The notes below the pieces were generated by a model. It was not told where the DNA came from, did not search any database, and worked only from the letters and a program-made list of their open reading frames with translations. DNA of 64,000 nucleotides. Source: Streptomyces sp. Tu6071. GTDB lineage: Bacteria; Actinomycetota; Actinomycetes; Streptomycetales; Streptomycetaceae. Below are positions 41,878 through 49,373 of the stretch, in pieces (position 1 is the first letter of the stretch; each line of letters begins with the position of its first letter). The translations under genes were made by a program, and so were the position numbers. Location: assembly GCF_000213055.1 (NCBI RefSeq), contig NZ_CM001165.1, positions 868,001 through 932,000 of the forward strand. Direction: 5' to 3'.

Positions 41878-41930
41878 GCTGCGGCCCATTCATGGAGCGA
41901 ACTCCCGCATGAGTACAGGGCACCCGCAGC
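41878..41930 (+). ncRNA. Nested hairpin in tRNA spacer 1
   Basis: GCTGCGG(41878)/CCGCAGC, CCC/GGG, TTCATG/CATGAG and GAG-CGAA-CTC nest into one 53-base structure of about 19 base pairs. A GGCCC-GAAA-GGGCC hairpin (41850-41863) precedes it. No gene or terminator explains it; it may be a processed RNA or a tRNA maturation signal. Confidence 0.4.
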
Positions 41931-41956
41931 GCCCCTGCGCTTTCGTGGGAGAGGGT

Positions 41957-42051
41957 GACACGGTTCGCAGTCCGGGCATGAGGCGAGGCCCGGGGCCCGC
42001 ACGGTCTGGCCGCCCTGAGCGGCAGCGGTTCGAATCCGCGCAACCGTGTCA
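41957..42051 (+). tRNA. tRNA-like element with 9-bp acceptor and type II variable arm
   Basis: 95 nt. GACACGGTT pairs with AACCGTGTC, giving nine base pairs. A T arm GCGG-TTCGAAT-CCGC and a variable hairpin GCCGC-CCTGA-GCGGC (42009-42023) are clear. A CGC/GCG D stem is possible, but no normal anticodon arm can be drawn. It may be a degenerate tRNA or an unusual allo-tRNA/Sec-like form; the decoding specificity is undetermined. Confidence 0.4.
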
Positions 42052-42060
42052 CTCTTCCCT

Positions 42061-42134
42061 GCCTCCTTGGCCTAGTGGTCTAAGGCAACGCCTTGTCATG
42101 GCGTAGATCGCCGGTTCGAATCCGGTAGGGGGCG
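42061..42134 (+). tRNA. tRNA-Asp(GTC)
   Basis: Acceptor GCCTCCT/AGGGGGC, anticodon stem ACGCC/GGCGT around TTGTCAT, T arm CCGGTTCGAATCCGG. Confidence 0.92.
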
Positions 42135-42260
42135 CAAGGTGATAATGCTCTTGCCGCCGAGGAGACTTCCTTAAACCCCGGGTTTCATCCGGACGAAAGA
42201 CAACAGAAGTGCGGCAGTTTTCAATAGGCTTTCCGGTTTCTCAAAAAACCGGTAGCTCTT

Positions 42261-42333
42261 GAATCGGTAGCTTAATTGGTAGAGCGCGAGTCTCATAAGC
42301 TCGAAAATGCAGGTTCGACCCCTGCCTGATTCA
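42261..42333 (+). tRNA. tRNA-Met(CAT)
   Basis: Acceptor GAATCGG/CTGATTC, anticodon stem CGAGT/GCTCG around CTCATAA, T arm GCAGGTTCGACCCCTGC. With CAT it could be elongator Met, or Ile if modified to lysidine. Confidence 0.88.
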
Positions 42334-42335
42334 CT

Positions 42336-42409
42336 GTGCCCATAGCTCAATTGGTTAGAGCCTCGCGTTGTGGTCGCGGAGGTTGCCGGTTCGAACCCGG
42401 CTGGGCACC
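42336..42409 (+). tRNA. tRNA-His(GTG)
   Basis: Acceptor GTGCCCA/TGGGCAC, anticodon loop TTGTGGT, T arm CCGGTTCGAACCCGG, C73. The base at -1 is T, so the G-1 identity base of tRNA-His is not encoded. Confidence 0.88.
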
Positions 42410-42411
42410 CT

Positions 42412-42483
42412 TCCCTGTTGGTGCAATCGGCAGCACGCATGGCCCTGGACCATGAAATTGGGGTTCGAGTCCTTAACAGGGAG
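42412..42483 (+). tRNA. tRNA-Gln(CTG)
   Basis: Acceptor TCCCTGT/ACAGGGA, D stem GTGC/GCAC, anticodon stem CATGG/CCATG around CCCTGGA. The base before the anticodon is C instead of the near-universal U33. T stem contains G-T pairs. Confidence 0.75.
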
Positions 42484-42487
42484 CCGC

Positions 42488-42558
42488 ATTCGCGTAGCTC
42501 AACGGTAGAGCGTCGGTCTCCAAAACCGAATGTGAAGGTTCGATTCCTTCCGCGTTTG
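42488..42558 (+). tRNA. tRNA-Trp(CCA)
   Basis: Anticodon stem TCGGT/ACCGA around CTCCAAA, T arm GAAGG-TTCGATT-CCTTC. The acceptor ATTCGCG/CGCGTTT has two T-T mismatches in the middle, yet flanking GC/GC outside could extend it. Possibly imperfect. Confidence 0.78.
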
Positions 42559-42562
42559 CCAA

Positions 42563-42636
42563 GCTCTCATAGAGTAAGTGGTTATCTCGCCTGATTCTCA
42601 GTCAGGAGATTCCGGGTTCGAATCCCGGTGAGGGTA
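42563..42636 (+). tRNA. tRNA-Glu(CTC)
   Basis: Acceptor GCTCTCA/TGAGGGT, anticodon stem CCTGA/TCAGG around TTCTCAG, T arm CCGGG-TTCGAAT-CCCGG. Confidence 0.85.
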
Positions 42637-42731
42637 CGGGCGTCTGAGCTAGGGAGAGCAGCGGCACTGCGCGCGCGAGCAACCGTGAGGATATCTAGCA
42701 AACGGGAAATCCCGTACGCCACCAATTTCAA

Positions 42732-42803
42732 GCCCCCATCGTCTATTGGTTAGGATCTCGGACTTTCATCCCGAGGGACAGAGTTCGATTCTCTGTGGGG
42801 GCA
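42732..42803 (+). tRNA. tRNA-Glu(TTC)
   Basis: Acceptor GCCCCCA/TGGGGGC, anticodon loop CTTTCAT with one A-C mismatch at the top of the stem, T arm CAGAG-TTCGATT-CTCTG. Second Glu tRNA of the cluster, reading GAA. Confidence 0.87.
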
Positions 42804-42811
42804 CACAGCAC

Positions 42812-42886
42812 GCCGTATTAGCTCAGTCTGGTTAGAGCATCCGCCTGATACGCGGGGGGTCCTAGGTTCAAATCCTGGATACGGTA
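42812..42886 (+). tRNA. tRNA-Ile(GAT)
   Basis: Acceptor GCCGTAT/ATACGGT, anticodon stem TCCGC/GCGGG around CTGATAC, T arm CTAGG-TTCAAAT-CCTGG. Confidence 0.9.
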
Positions 42887-42890
42887 CCAG

Positions 42891-42953
42891 CGCTCACACG
42901 GATATACGTCACTCGGGAACGTAAGCCCGGCCCGCCGTATGACGTGTGGAGCG
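42891..42953 (+). ncRNA. Nested hairpin in tRNA spacer 2
   Basis: CGCTC/GAGCG, ACACG/CGTGT, ATACG/CGTAT and TCGGG/CCCGG nest in 63 bases between tRNA-Ile and tRNA-Leu. The plan resembles the 41878 element without sequence identity. Confidence 0.4.
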
Positions 42954-42956
42954 TGA

Positions 42957-43030
42957 CCACCGGTAGCCCAATTGGCAGAGGCGGCGCGTTTAGACCGCGC
43001 TTAGTGGGGGTTCAAATCCCTCCCGGTGGA
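42957..43030 (+). tRNA. tRNA with anticodon TAG (Leu) but short variable loop
   Basis: Acceptor CCACCGG/CCGGTGG, anticodon stem GCGCG/CGCGC around TTTAGAC, T arm GGGGG-TTCAAAT-CCCTC. The variable region is only five bases (TTAGT), whereas bacterial tRNA-Leu has a long arm. It would read CUA codons, rare in Streptomyces. Confidence 0.8.
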
Positions 43031-43038
43031 CAAACAAT

Positions 43039-43111
43039 GCCCTTTTAGCTCAGTTGGCAGAGCACCTGTCTTGTAAACAGGGTGTCGCTGGTTCGATCCC
43101 AGTAAAGGGCT
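43039..43111 (+). tRNA. tRNA-Thr(TGT)
   Basis: Acceptor GCCCTTT/AAAGGGC, anticodon stem CCTGT/ACAGG around CTTGTAA, T arm CTGGTTCGATCCCAG. Confidence 0.92.
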
Positions 43112-43135
43112 CTCGCCGTATTTCGGCCAATTCTT

Positions 43136-43207
43136 CTAGGTGTAGCTCAGTGGTAGAGCGCCCGGCTTGGGACCGGGGGGCCGCAGGTTCGATCCCTGCC
43201 ACCTGGA
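43136..43207 (+). tRNA. tRNA-Pro(TGG)
   Basis: Acceptor CTAGGTG/CACCTGG, anticodon stem CCCGG/CCGGG around CTTGGGA, T arm GCAGGTTCGATCCCTGC. Last tRNA before the structural genes. Confidence 0.9.
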
Positions 43208-43267
43208 CTCACGGAGCGTCCGACCGCTCCAACACGCACATATATCTATCTCTCTATCGGAGGCACC

Positions 43268-43435
43268 ATGCCCTACGCAGGCCCGCAGGACGACGACCAG
43301 GAGCACGAGGACGCCCCTGCACCTGCCCGGCTCAGCAGGGCCGCAGAGCAGCGGCTATGGCGTGAGGCGGCCCGCCTCGACCTGGAGGAGCTGGCGGACC
43401 TGTACGGCCTGGACCTCCCCGAGGTGCGCCTATGA
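43268..43435 (+). CDS. Small hypothetical protein upstream of terminase
   Basis: 55 aa. An acidic, Pro/Ala-rich start (MPYAGPQDDDQEHED) leads to a helical end (EEAARLDLEELADLYGLDLPEV-like). GGAGGCACC stands before ATG 43268, and its stop overlaps the next start (ATGA). Good coding signals despite the small size; possibly a packaging accessory. Confidence 0.65.
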   Translation: MPYAGPQDDDQEHEDAPAPARLSRAAEQRLWREAARLDLEELADLYGLDLPEVRL

Positions 43436-43851
43436 CCAGAGGGCCACAGCCCAAGCCGAACGCAGTCCGCCGCAACGCACATCCGTACGCACAGGAGCTA
43501 GCGAGCATGGGCCAAGAGCCCCGCGCACTCCCCCGGGCCCTGGGGATCAAAACCACGGGGGCTACGCGGTTCTGGAGGACGTGGGCCGCGTCCACGCAGG
43601 CTCAGCAGTGGCTAGAGACTGATTGGGCTGAGTTGGAAATTACAACCAAGTTGGTTGACGCTTTTTACCTGGGCGACGTTAAACATGCTGCGGAGATTCG
43701 CCAGCGGGTAGCCAAATGGGGTGCGACGGTTGAAGATCGCGCGCGTCTGCGTATGGCCGTAAAAACCGATGAAACAAAAGACTCCGGCGAACCGGAGGCT
43801 AATTCTGATGCTGCTCTAGACGAGGAGCTTTTTAACCTTTTGAGTGAATAG
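43432..43851 (+). CDS. terS: Terminase small subunit
   Basis: 139 aa. Starts with a basic MTRGPQPKPNAVRRN segment as in P27-like small terminases. It has a central helical part with FWRTWAASTQAQQWLETDWAELEITTKLVDAF and ends with AAEIRQRVAKWGATVEDRARLRM. Recognises phage DNA and recruits the large subunit. ATG overlaps the preceding stop. Confidence 0.82.
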   Translation: MTRGPQPKPNAVRRNAHPYAQELASMGQEPRALPRALGIKTTGATRFWRTWAASTQAQQWLETDWAELEITTKLVDAFYLGDVKHAAEIRQRVAKWGATVEDRARLRMAVKTDETKDSGEPEANSDAALDEELFNLLSE

Positions 43852-43862
43852 AGGTAGTGCCC

Positions 43863-44426
43863 ATGCAGACAGGTAATCTGCCCGCAGGGGTGCCAAAACC
43901 TTCTGAAACTCTCGGTTATGGGATCATCCGTTGGGCTCAGAAATACATTGTGCAGCCGGACGGAGACACGGCGGGCGAGCCATGGAAATTCACTCCGGAA
44001 CAATTGCGTTTTGTTTTGTGGTTCTACGCCATCAACCCTGATGGCACTTGGAAGTACAGTGCCGGGACTCTCCGTAGAGCTAAGGGTTGGGGTAAAACAC
44101 CCCTGCTTGCCGCTCTTGCTATTACGGAGTTCATCGGCCCCAGTCGTTTCAACGGCTTTGATGCCTTCGGGCTTCCAAAGGCGAAGCGAGTCCCCCTTCC
44201 TGTTGTGCAGGTTGGCGCTACGGCTCTTGACCAGACGGAACAGACCATGGACTTTATTCGCGGTCTCTTGTCTGAGTCGCCAGCGGAAAAAGAGTATGGC
44301 CTAGAGATCACTAAATCTACGGTGCAGTTCAAAAGTGGCAAGCCCGGCAGCATTAAGCCTAGGGCTACTGCTGGACGCACCAACGAGGGGAATCGCCCGA
44401 CCTTTGTTCGGGCCCCGATGGGTTAA
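43863..44426 (+). CDS. terL: Terminase large subunit, N-terminal part (ATPase Walker A)
   Basis: 187 aa. The ATPase front half: SAGTLRRAKGWGKTPLLAALAI (Walker A with KGWGKT), VQVGATALDQTEQTMDFI, then GRTNEGNRPTFVRA, the strand before Walker B. It ends at ATG-GGT-TAA in the middle of the domain; the acidic pair DE follows 40 bases later in another frame. ATG 43863 has GAGG eight bases upstream. Confidence 0.9.
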   Translation: MQTGNLPAGVPKPSETLGYGIIRWAQKYIVQPDGDTAGEPWKFTPEQLRFVLWFYAINPDGTWKYSAGTLRRAKGWGKTPLLAALAITEFIGPSRFNGFDAFGLPKAKRVPLPVVQVGATALDQTEQTMDFIRGLLSESPAEKEYGLEITKSTVQFKSGKPGSIKPRATAGRTNEGNRPTFVRAPMG

Positions 44427-44466
44427 TTCCTGTCGGGGCCCGGACGGTACGTGATTCGTACTCATG
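44409..44466 (+). other. Interruption in terL, candidate translational bypass element
   Basis: A perfect 10-bp stem CGGGCCCCGA/TCGGGGCCCG (44409-44418 with 44433-44442) encloses ATG-GGT-TAA. Then comes a hairpin GTACG-TGATT-CGTAC (44447-44461), then ATG (44464) directly before GAT-GAG of Walker B. A hop of tRNA-Met from ATG 44418 to ATG 44464 (46 bases) would fuse both parts. Alternatives: reinitiation at 44464, a non-functional insertion, or sequencing error. Confidence 0.55.
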
Positions 44467-45504
44467 GATGAGGTGCACCACTGGATTTCAACCAATGGGG
44501 GTCCTGATTTCTATCAGGTGCTCAAGCGAAATGTTGAAAAAACCGCTAAGGCCGGTAGTCGCTGGGTCACTACTACAAACGCATATAACCCGAATGAGGA
44601 TTCCGTTGCCCAGGCTATTCACGAGTCTGAAATGGTTCTCCAGGGGCATTGGCTGTACGACTGCCTAGAAGGCTCAATCGATGTCAGCCAGCTCCGGAAT
44701 ACTGAGGCGGTTCGACAGGCCCTCCTAGAGGCGTATGGAGATGCTTCGTGGGCGGACATTGAGGGTCTGACTAAGACCATTCTGTTTGACCGTACGACCC
44801 CCGACAGCACCTACCTTCGCTTCTTTTTTAACGCTATTGCTGAATCCTCCGATGGGTGGATGTCAAAGGGCTCCTGGGACCTGTGTCAGGTCGATAAGGG
44901 TAATGACCCAATCAAACCGGGTGATCAGATAGCGATTGGTTTTGACGGTTCAGTCCGAGGGGACGCGACTGGGATTGTGGGCGTCCGCCTGCGTGACGCC
45001 AAGCTGTTTGTGATTGGCCTTTGGGAACGACCGGAAAAGGCGCCTGAGGATTGGGAAGTTGATGTGCTCGCCGTTGAAGCGGCGGTCATCAACGCTTTTG
45101 CAACATACAGGGTTGAGTGGATGTATGGCGATCCTCCCTATTGGCAGGAAGCGCTAGGCCGTTGGGCTATTCGCTTCAATCGTCGCGGGGAAGACCGTGT
45201 ATTTGAGTTCTGGACCAATAAAGCAACACGGATGGTTCAGGCGATTGAGCGTTTCCATTCTGCTGTGATGGTTCAGGAGTTGTCCCACGAAGGGGACAAA
45301 AAACTTACTCAGCATGTCCTTAACGCTGTGACTCGGGAGGTTCCCGCCGGTACTGAAACCGGCGTCCTGATCCAGAAGGATTCCCCTCGCAGTAAACGCA
45401 AAATTGACCTTGCTGTTTGCGCCGTGCTCGCTATTGAGGCGAGGGCGGACGCTATTGCAGACGGACGCATGACGGTGAAAAGGAGACGCGTAGCGGGATT
45501 CTAA
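44464..45504 (+). CDS. terL: Terminase large subunit, C-terminal part (Walker B and nuclease)
   Basis: 346 aa. It begins MDEVHHWISTNGGPDFY, i.e. Walker B Asp-Glu at its first residues. Then come a coupling motif region (SRWVTTTNAYNPNEDS) and the RNase H-like nuclease: AIGFDGSVRGDATGIVG (first Asp), VEWMYGDPPYW (second Asp) and DSPRSKRKIDLAVCAVLAIEA (third Asp). No good ribosome binding site precedes ATG 44464, which argues against simple independent translation. Confidence 0.9.
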   Translation: MDEVHHWISTNGGPDFYQVLKRNVEKTAKAGSRWVTTTNAYNPNEDSVAQAIHESEMVLQGHWLYDCLEGSIDVSQLRNTEAVRQALLEAYGDASWADIEGLTKTILFDRTTPDSTYLRFFFNAIAESSDGWMSKGSWDLCQVDKGNDPIKPGDQIAIGFDGSVRGDATGIVGVRLRDAKLFVIGLWERPEKAPEDWEVDVLAVEAAVINAFATYRVEWMYGDPPYWQEALGRWAIRFNRRGEDRVFEFWTNKATRMVQAIERFHSAVMVQELSHEGDKKLTQHVLNAVTREVPAGTETGVLIQKDSPRSKRKIDLAVCAVLAIEARADAIADGRMTVKRRRVAGF

Positions 45505-45519
45505 TGAAAGCGAGACCTC

Positions 45520-46956
45520 ATGATTATTCCTCCTGGTGGCTATAATGCCGTTGGGCCCCCTCAGAACCCTCAGGATTGGCTAGCCTATTTGTACGGCAGG
45601 CTTCCCGGTCCCGGAGATCAGATTCACCAGTACATCAAGTATTACGACGGGGATCAGCAAAAGTTTGCCTTTTCGCAAGCTAAATACAAGTCTGCCTTTC
45701 GTGGTGTTTTTGAGACGTGGCGGGACAACTTCTGCGGAACAATCCTAGATTCGACTAACGAGCGTCTACACGTTGAAGGTTTCCGGCTTCCTGGAACTGG
45801 GACCGATCAAGACGCTCGCGAGTTCTGGCAGCGATCCTCCATGGATTCGTTTTCCAGTGCTGTGCACCTTGACGCCCTTATCACTGGAAAGTCTTTTGTG
45901 CTGGTGTGGGCGGACAAGAAGGGCGAGCCCATTATTACGCCCGTTTCCTCGCAGGAAATGGTCGTTCAGTACAAGCCGGGGTCACTCACTGAGCTAGAAG
46001 CCGCTGCGCGTTTCTACATGGATTCCTGGGGCCGTCAGATGGTCACCCTGTGGACTGAGGAATACGTCTATGAGGTCCCTTTTGGAAAGACGGAATGGGA
46101 GTCGGGCACTAAGCGGCCCAATCCTCTGAACGTCGTTCCCGTGGTGCCATTTTACAACCGGGCCCGTCTTGGTGGGGCTCCGATGTCGGACCTGCAAAAT
46201 GTGATTCCGATTCAGGATGCCATCAACAAAACGCTTATGGATGCCCTCACCACTAGTGAGGCAGCGGCTTTTCCCCTGCGTACTGTCACAGGTCTGGAAA
46301 TTCAGCTAGACGATGCTGGAAACCCCATTCAGCCTTTTGATTCTGGGGCAGACAAAATCCTCCAGGCTGAGGACCCACAAGCCAAGTTCGGCACCCTAGA
46401 AGCCGCTGACTTGGGTAACTACGCCATACTTATTGGCGTTTTGCTACAGCACCTTGGCGCAATTTCCCGCACTCCCCCACATTATTTTTTGGTCAATGGT
46501 GGTTCTGCGCCTTCTGGTGAGTCGATCCTAGGGGCCGAGGCGGGGCTAGTTGCCAAGGTGAAAGAACGGATGCTCCATTTTGGTGAGTGCTGGGAGCGAG
46601 TTATTCGGCTTTGCTTCGCTGTGAAAAATGACGATAGGCGAAATGCTTTCGACATGGAAACACAGTGGCGTGACCCTGAATACCGCACTGAGGCTCAGCA
46701 TATTGATGCACTTCTGAAAATGAAACAGCTCAACGTTCCGGAGGAGTTCCTTTGGGCTGAGGCTGGTTTCACTGCCACTCAGATAGCCATGTTTCGCGAA
46801 ATGCGCAAACAGGATGCTAAGGCTGAGGCGGCGATACAAAGGATTCTTCCGCAGCCGCAGGCTGGTTTGAACCCTGCGGCCGCAAAGACCCCAGCGGATA
46901 AACCACCTCCTTCTAATTCTGGTAACGCGAACCGGAAAATCAATGAGCGAAAGTAA
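45520..46956 (+). CDS. Portal protein (SPP1/gp6-like)
   Basis: 478 aa. It opens DWLAYLYGRLPGPGDQIHQYIKYYDGDQ, then a crown/stem region with VVPFYNRARLGGAPMSDLQNVIPIQDAINKTLMDALTTSEAAAF and a long helical C-terminus (LLQHLGAISRTPPHYF...). This fits phage_prot_Gp6 portal proteins of actinophages. Forms the dodecameric channel for DNA. Follows terL by 15 bases. Confidence 0.9.
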   Translation: MIIPPGGYNAVGPPQNPQDWLAYLYGRLPGPGDQIHQYIKYYDGDQQKFAFSQAKYKSAFRGVFETWRDNFCGTILDSTNERLHVEGFRLPGTGTDQDAREFWQRSSMDSFSSAVHLDALITGKSFVLVWADKKGEPIITPVSSQEMVVQYKPGSLTELEAAARFYMDSWGRQMVTLWTEEYVYEVPFGKTEWESGTKRPNPLNVVPVVPFYNRARLGGAPMSDLQNVIPIQDAINKTLMDALTTSEAAAFPLRTVTGLEIQLDDAGNPIQPFDSGADKILQAEDPQAKFGTLEAADLGNYAILIGVLLQHLGAISRTPPHYFLVNGGSAPSGESILGAEAGLVAKVKERMLHFGECWERVIRLCFAVKNDDRRNAFDMETQWRDPEYRTEAQHIDALLKMKQLNVPEEFLWAEAGFTATQIAMFREMRKQDAKAEAAIQRILPQPQAGLNPAAAKTPADKPPPSNSGNANRKINERK

Positions 46957-47000
46957 CGGCGCGCCGAAATGGGGTGCCCTTCCGAAATGGAAAACACACT

Positions 47001-47531
47001 ATGGCAGATGACATCAAGGACCCGAACTCTCCTCCTCCTGCTGGCAAGACGCTGGAAGAGCAGATTGCCGAACTGACAACGGAACGGGATAAGTGGAAAA
47101 ACCTTTCCCGTTCCAATGAGGACAAGTTCAAGGCTGCTTCTCAGGAGCGTGACCAGCTCCGCGACTCCGGTAAGTCCGACCTTGAAAAGGCCATTGAGGC
47201 CGCTCGGGACGAGGCTAAGAAAGCCGTTCGGGCTGAGCTGACCCCGGATCTTGTTAAGGCGGAGATTCAGACTCAGGCCGCTAAAGCTGGCGTCAATGTC
47301 CCGCTTGAGTATCTGGACGTGAGTCGCTTCATCAGTGATGAGGGCAAGCCGGATGCGGAGAAGGTCAAGAGCCTAATTGAGTCGATGCCTAAGCCTGCCG
47401 AGAAGCAGGCGGTTACGGAATTCCCGAACATTCAGGGAGCCGGTCACCAGTCCCCCGCAGGGGGCAACGAAATCACTTCTATGGACCCCAATGAGCTTGC
47501 AGACCTTATTGCTGGGGGTCGTTTTCTCTAA
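47001..47531 (+). CDS. Head scaffolding protein
   Basis: 176 aa from ATG 47001 (an upstream in-frame start lacks a ribosome binding site). Acidic and Pro-rich at the start, then a long coiled coil (KTLEEQIAELTTERDKWKNLSRSNEDKFKAASQ, DLEKAIEAARDEAKKAV), ending in a short conserved tail. This composition and the place between portal and capsid genes are typical of scaffolds. Confidence 0.83.
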   Translation: MADDIKDPNSPPPAGKTLEEQIAELTTERDKWKNLSRSNEDKFKAASQERDQLRDSGKSDLEKAIEAARDEAKKAVRAELTPDLVKAEIQTQAAKAGVNVPLEYLDVSRFISDEGKPDAEKVKSLIESMPKPAEKQAVTEFPNIQGAGHQSPAGGNEITSMDPNELADLIAGGRFL

Positions 47532-47548
47532 TACGGAGGGCATAACCT

Positions 47549-48646
47549 ATGGCTGATCCCACTACGCATCACTTTAATCTTGACCCGAAACAGGTCACTA
47601 TTGCCGCGCTTGGCCTCCTTGACCGGCAGCTAACCCTAGGCGGCATTCCCGCCCGGTACTCTGAGCTGAACTTTACCGGCGGTATCGGTGACACGATTAA
47701 CGTCAATCGGGAATCGCGAGGGATTCCCGTTCAGGCGTCCGGCATTTCGGCTCCCATTCAGAATCCGATTAAGGGTGATAAGAATCTACTTGCTGCGGCC
47801 TCGGACCGTCCACTACCAACTGTGGATCGCCGGGCCCCTAATGGGTTCATCAATGAAACCCGATTCCCTGTGGTTCTTACTACCCTTGCGCAGAACGCAA
47901 CTACCCTTTCCATGGAACAGGTTGCCTTTGACCTCAAGCAGTTTGGATCTCAGGTTCTTTCGAAGCTCACTCGCGGTTTTGCCGAATATTTTGACGACAC
48001 TACAGCCGAGTTTATCAAGGCCAACGTGACCCGTAACGGTCTTACGGCAGCGCAGAAAAAGGCCGTTGGTGGTGACATTGCGGTTACCATTCCGACTTCT
48101 GATGGCACTGCTGCGAATATGTCTCAGCGTGCGCTAGGCATTCGTACCGCGCTTGTCGATGCTCGCATGGCTATGAATCTCGCCCTTGTTCCCGCGTCTG
48201 AGCGATTCCTCATTGCGGGTCCTGAGGTTGAGGCAATTCTACTCAAGGACCCTGAATTTGTGGCAGTGGATTACAGCGGTGACACAAACGCCCTTCGCCG
48301 GGCGATCGTTGGCCGTATCTACGGCTTTGACATTGTGATTCACAATAGCTTCGGTCTTGAAATGTACCTCTTCCACAAGAGTGCGCTTCTTATTGCGTCT
48401 GTCTGTCCTGCTATTCCGATGGGTGCCGTAACTGGCTCTCTCCAGGACATCAACGGTATCGCTACCCGAATGCTCGTGGATTACGACTACGGGAAAAAGG
48501 CAGACACTATCGGCCTCGACACCATGTATGGCTTCGCCACCATCAAGGAGGACCCCGCCTATTCCGTGCGAGGCACCCTGATTGGCGAACAGTTTGTTCG
48601 TGGCCTCAAGGTCTCGATTACTGAGCAGGCCCCTTCGGGTAGCTGA
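47549..48646 (+). CDS. Major capsid protein
   Basis: 365 aa behind a GGAGG ribosome binding site. No membrane segments. Mixed strands and helices with conserved-looking INETRFPVVLTTLAQNATTLSMEQVAFDLKQFGSQVLSKLTRGFAEYFDD and the late DIVIHNSFGLEMYLFHKSALLIASVCP. Size and order after the scaffold fit an HK97-fold capsid, perhaps of the P22-coat-like group. Confidence 0.85.
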   Translation: MADPTTHHFNLDPKQVTIAALGLLDRQLTLGGIPARYSELNFTGGIGDTINVNRESRGIPVQASGISAPIQNPIKGDKNLLAAASDRPLPTVDRRAPNGFINETRFPVVLTTLAQNATTLSMEQVAFDLKQFGSQVLSKLTRGFAEYFDDTTAEFIKANVTRNGLTAAQKKAVGGDIAVTIPTSDGTAANMSQRALGIRTALVDARMAMNLALVPASERFLIAGPEVEAILLKDPEFVAVDYSGDTNALRRAIVGRIYGFDIVIHNSFGLEMYLFHKSALLIASVCPAIPMGAVTGSLQDINGIATRMLVDYDYGKKADTIGLDTMYGFATIKEDPAYSVRGTLIGEQFVRGLKVSITEQAPSGS

Positions 48647-48678
48647 TGCCCTTTCCTGCCTCTTGGGGGGAGGGTGAT

Positions 48679-49038
48679 TTGATTATTGCAACTGTGGATG
48701 ATGTGGCCGCCCGTTTGGGGCGGCCCATTGAAGATGATGAAAAGGCACGCGTCCAAGCGTTTCTTGATGATGCTACGGCTTACGCTGATGACTACTGTGG
48801 TGGCAATCTCGCGGACAGATTTCCGGTGATTCCCGCAGGACTCAAAGCGGCGGTATGTGCCGAGGTCATTCGATGGCTTGCTGTGGCCCCTGGGGTCTCC
48901 CGGGAAAAAGTCGGGGATATTGAGACCGAATTCTCTGGGGCTTCCACGGTGCAGACCCTCTCCCCTGCTGGCAGGGCTGCCCTCCGACGCTACCGGCGTC
49001 AGCTCGGCGTGATCGACCTGCGCTTTGGGGGGTGCTGA
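48679..49038 (+). CDS. Head-tail connector (adaptor) protein
   Basis: 119 aa. TTG 48679 is chosen because GGAGGGTGAT precedes it; ATG 48646 overlapping the capsid stop is the alternative. IATVDDVAARLGRPIEDDEKARVQAFLDDATAYADDYCGGNL and IRWLAVAPGVSREKVGDIETEFSG match gp15/gp6-like adaptor proteins that bind the portal. Confidence 0.82.
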   Translation: MIIATVDDVAARLGRPIEDDEKARVQAFLDDATAYADDYCGGNLADRFPVIPAGLKAAVCAEVIRWLAVAPGVSREKVGDIETEFSGASTVQTLSPAGRAALRRYRRQLGVIDLRFGGC

Positions 49039-49373
49039 TGAGGCACTTCACGGATCGACTGGCCGCCTACAGGGCCGCACAGGCCGCTGAGGGGCCGTAC
49101 GCCAGGGCTAGGGACTGGACCAGCCCGCAACTGCTCTGGGAGGGCCTGGGGTGCGTTCAGGGGGACCGGACTTTTGACTACCGGTCCCCTGAGCGTGCCA
49201 CAGCACAAGAGCGGCTACGTATTTACCTGCCTGTCTCAGCCGAAATGGTTACTGCTCAGGATCGCATTCTTTATCTAGGCCGTTGGTTCGAGGTTGAGGG
49301 CGATCCTATGCCGTTCTTGCATACATCGCTTCGGCACTACCGGGTGAAGGCTTGGAGGGTCACTAGTGGCTGA
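49038..49373 (+). CDS. Head-tail stopper protein
   Basis: 111 aa from ATG 49038, overlapping the preceding stop. A strand-rich middle (LRIYLPVSAEMVTAQDRILYLGRWFEVEGDP) fits head-closure stoppers. Position after the adaptor supports this. Confidence 0.72.
   Translation: MRHFTDRLAAYRAAQAAEGPYARARDWTSPQLLWEGLGCVQGDRTFDYRSPERATAQERLRIYLPVSAEMVTAQDRILYLGRWFEVEGDPMPFLHTSLRHYRVKAWRVTSG

Noticed and set aside
42637..42731. Possible further tRNA between tRNA-Glu(CTC) and tRNA-Glu(TTC)
   Set aside because: GGCGT/ACGCC ends exist, but the T loop has only four bases (ACGGG-AAAT-CCCGT) and no anticodon arm forms; at best a remnant.
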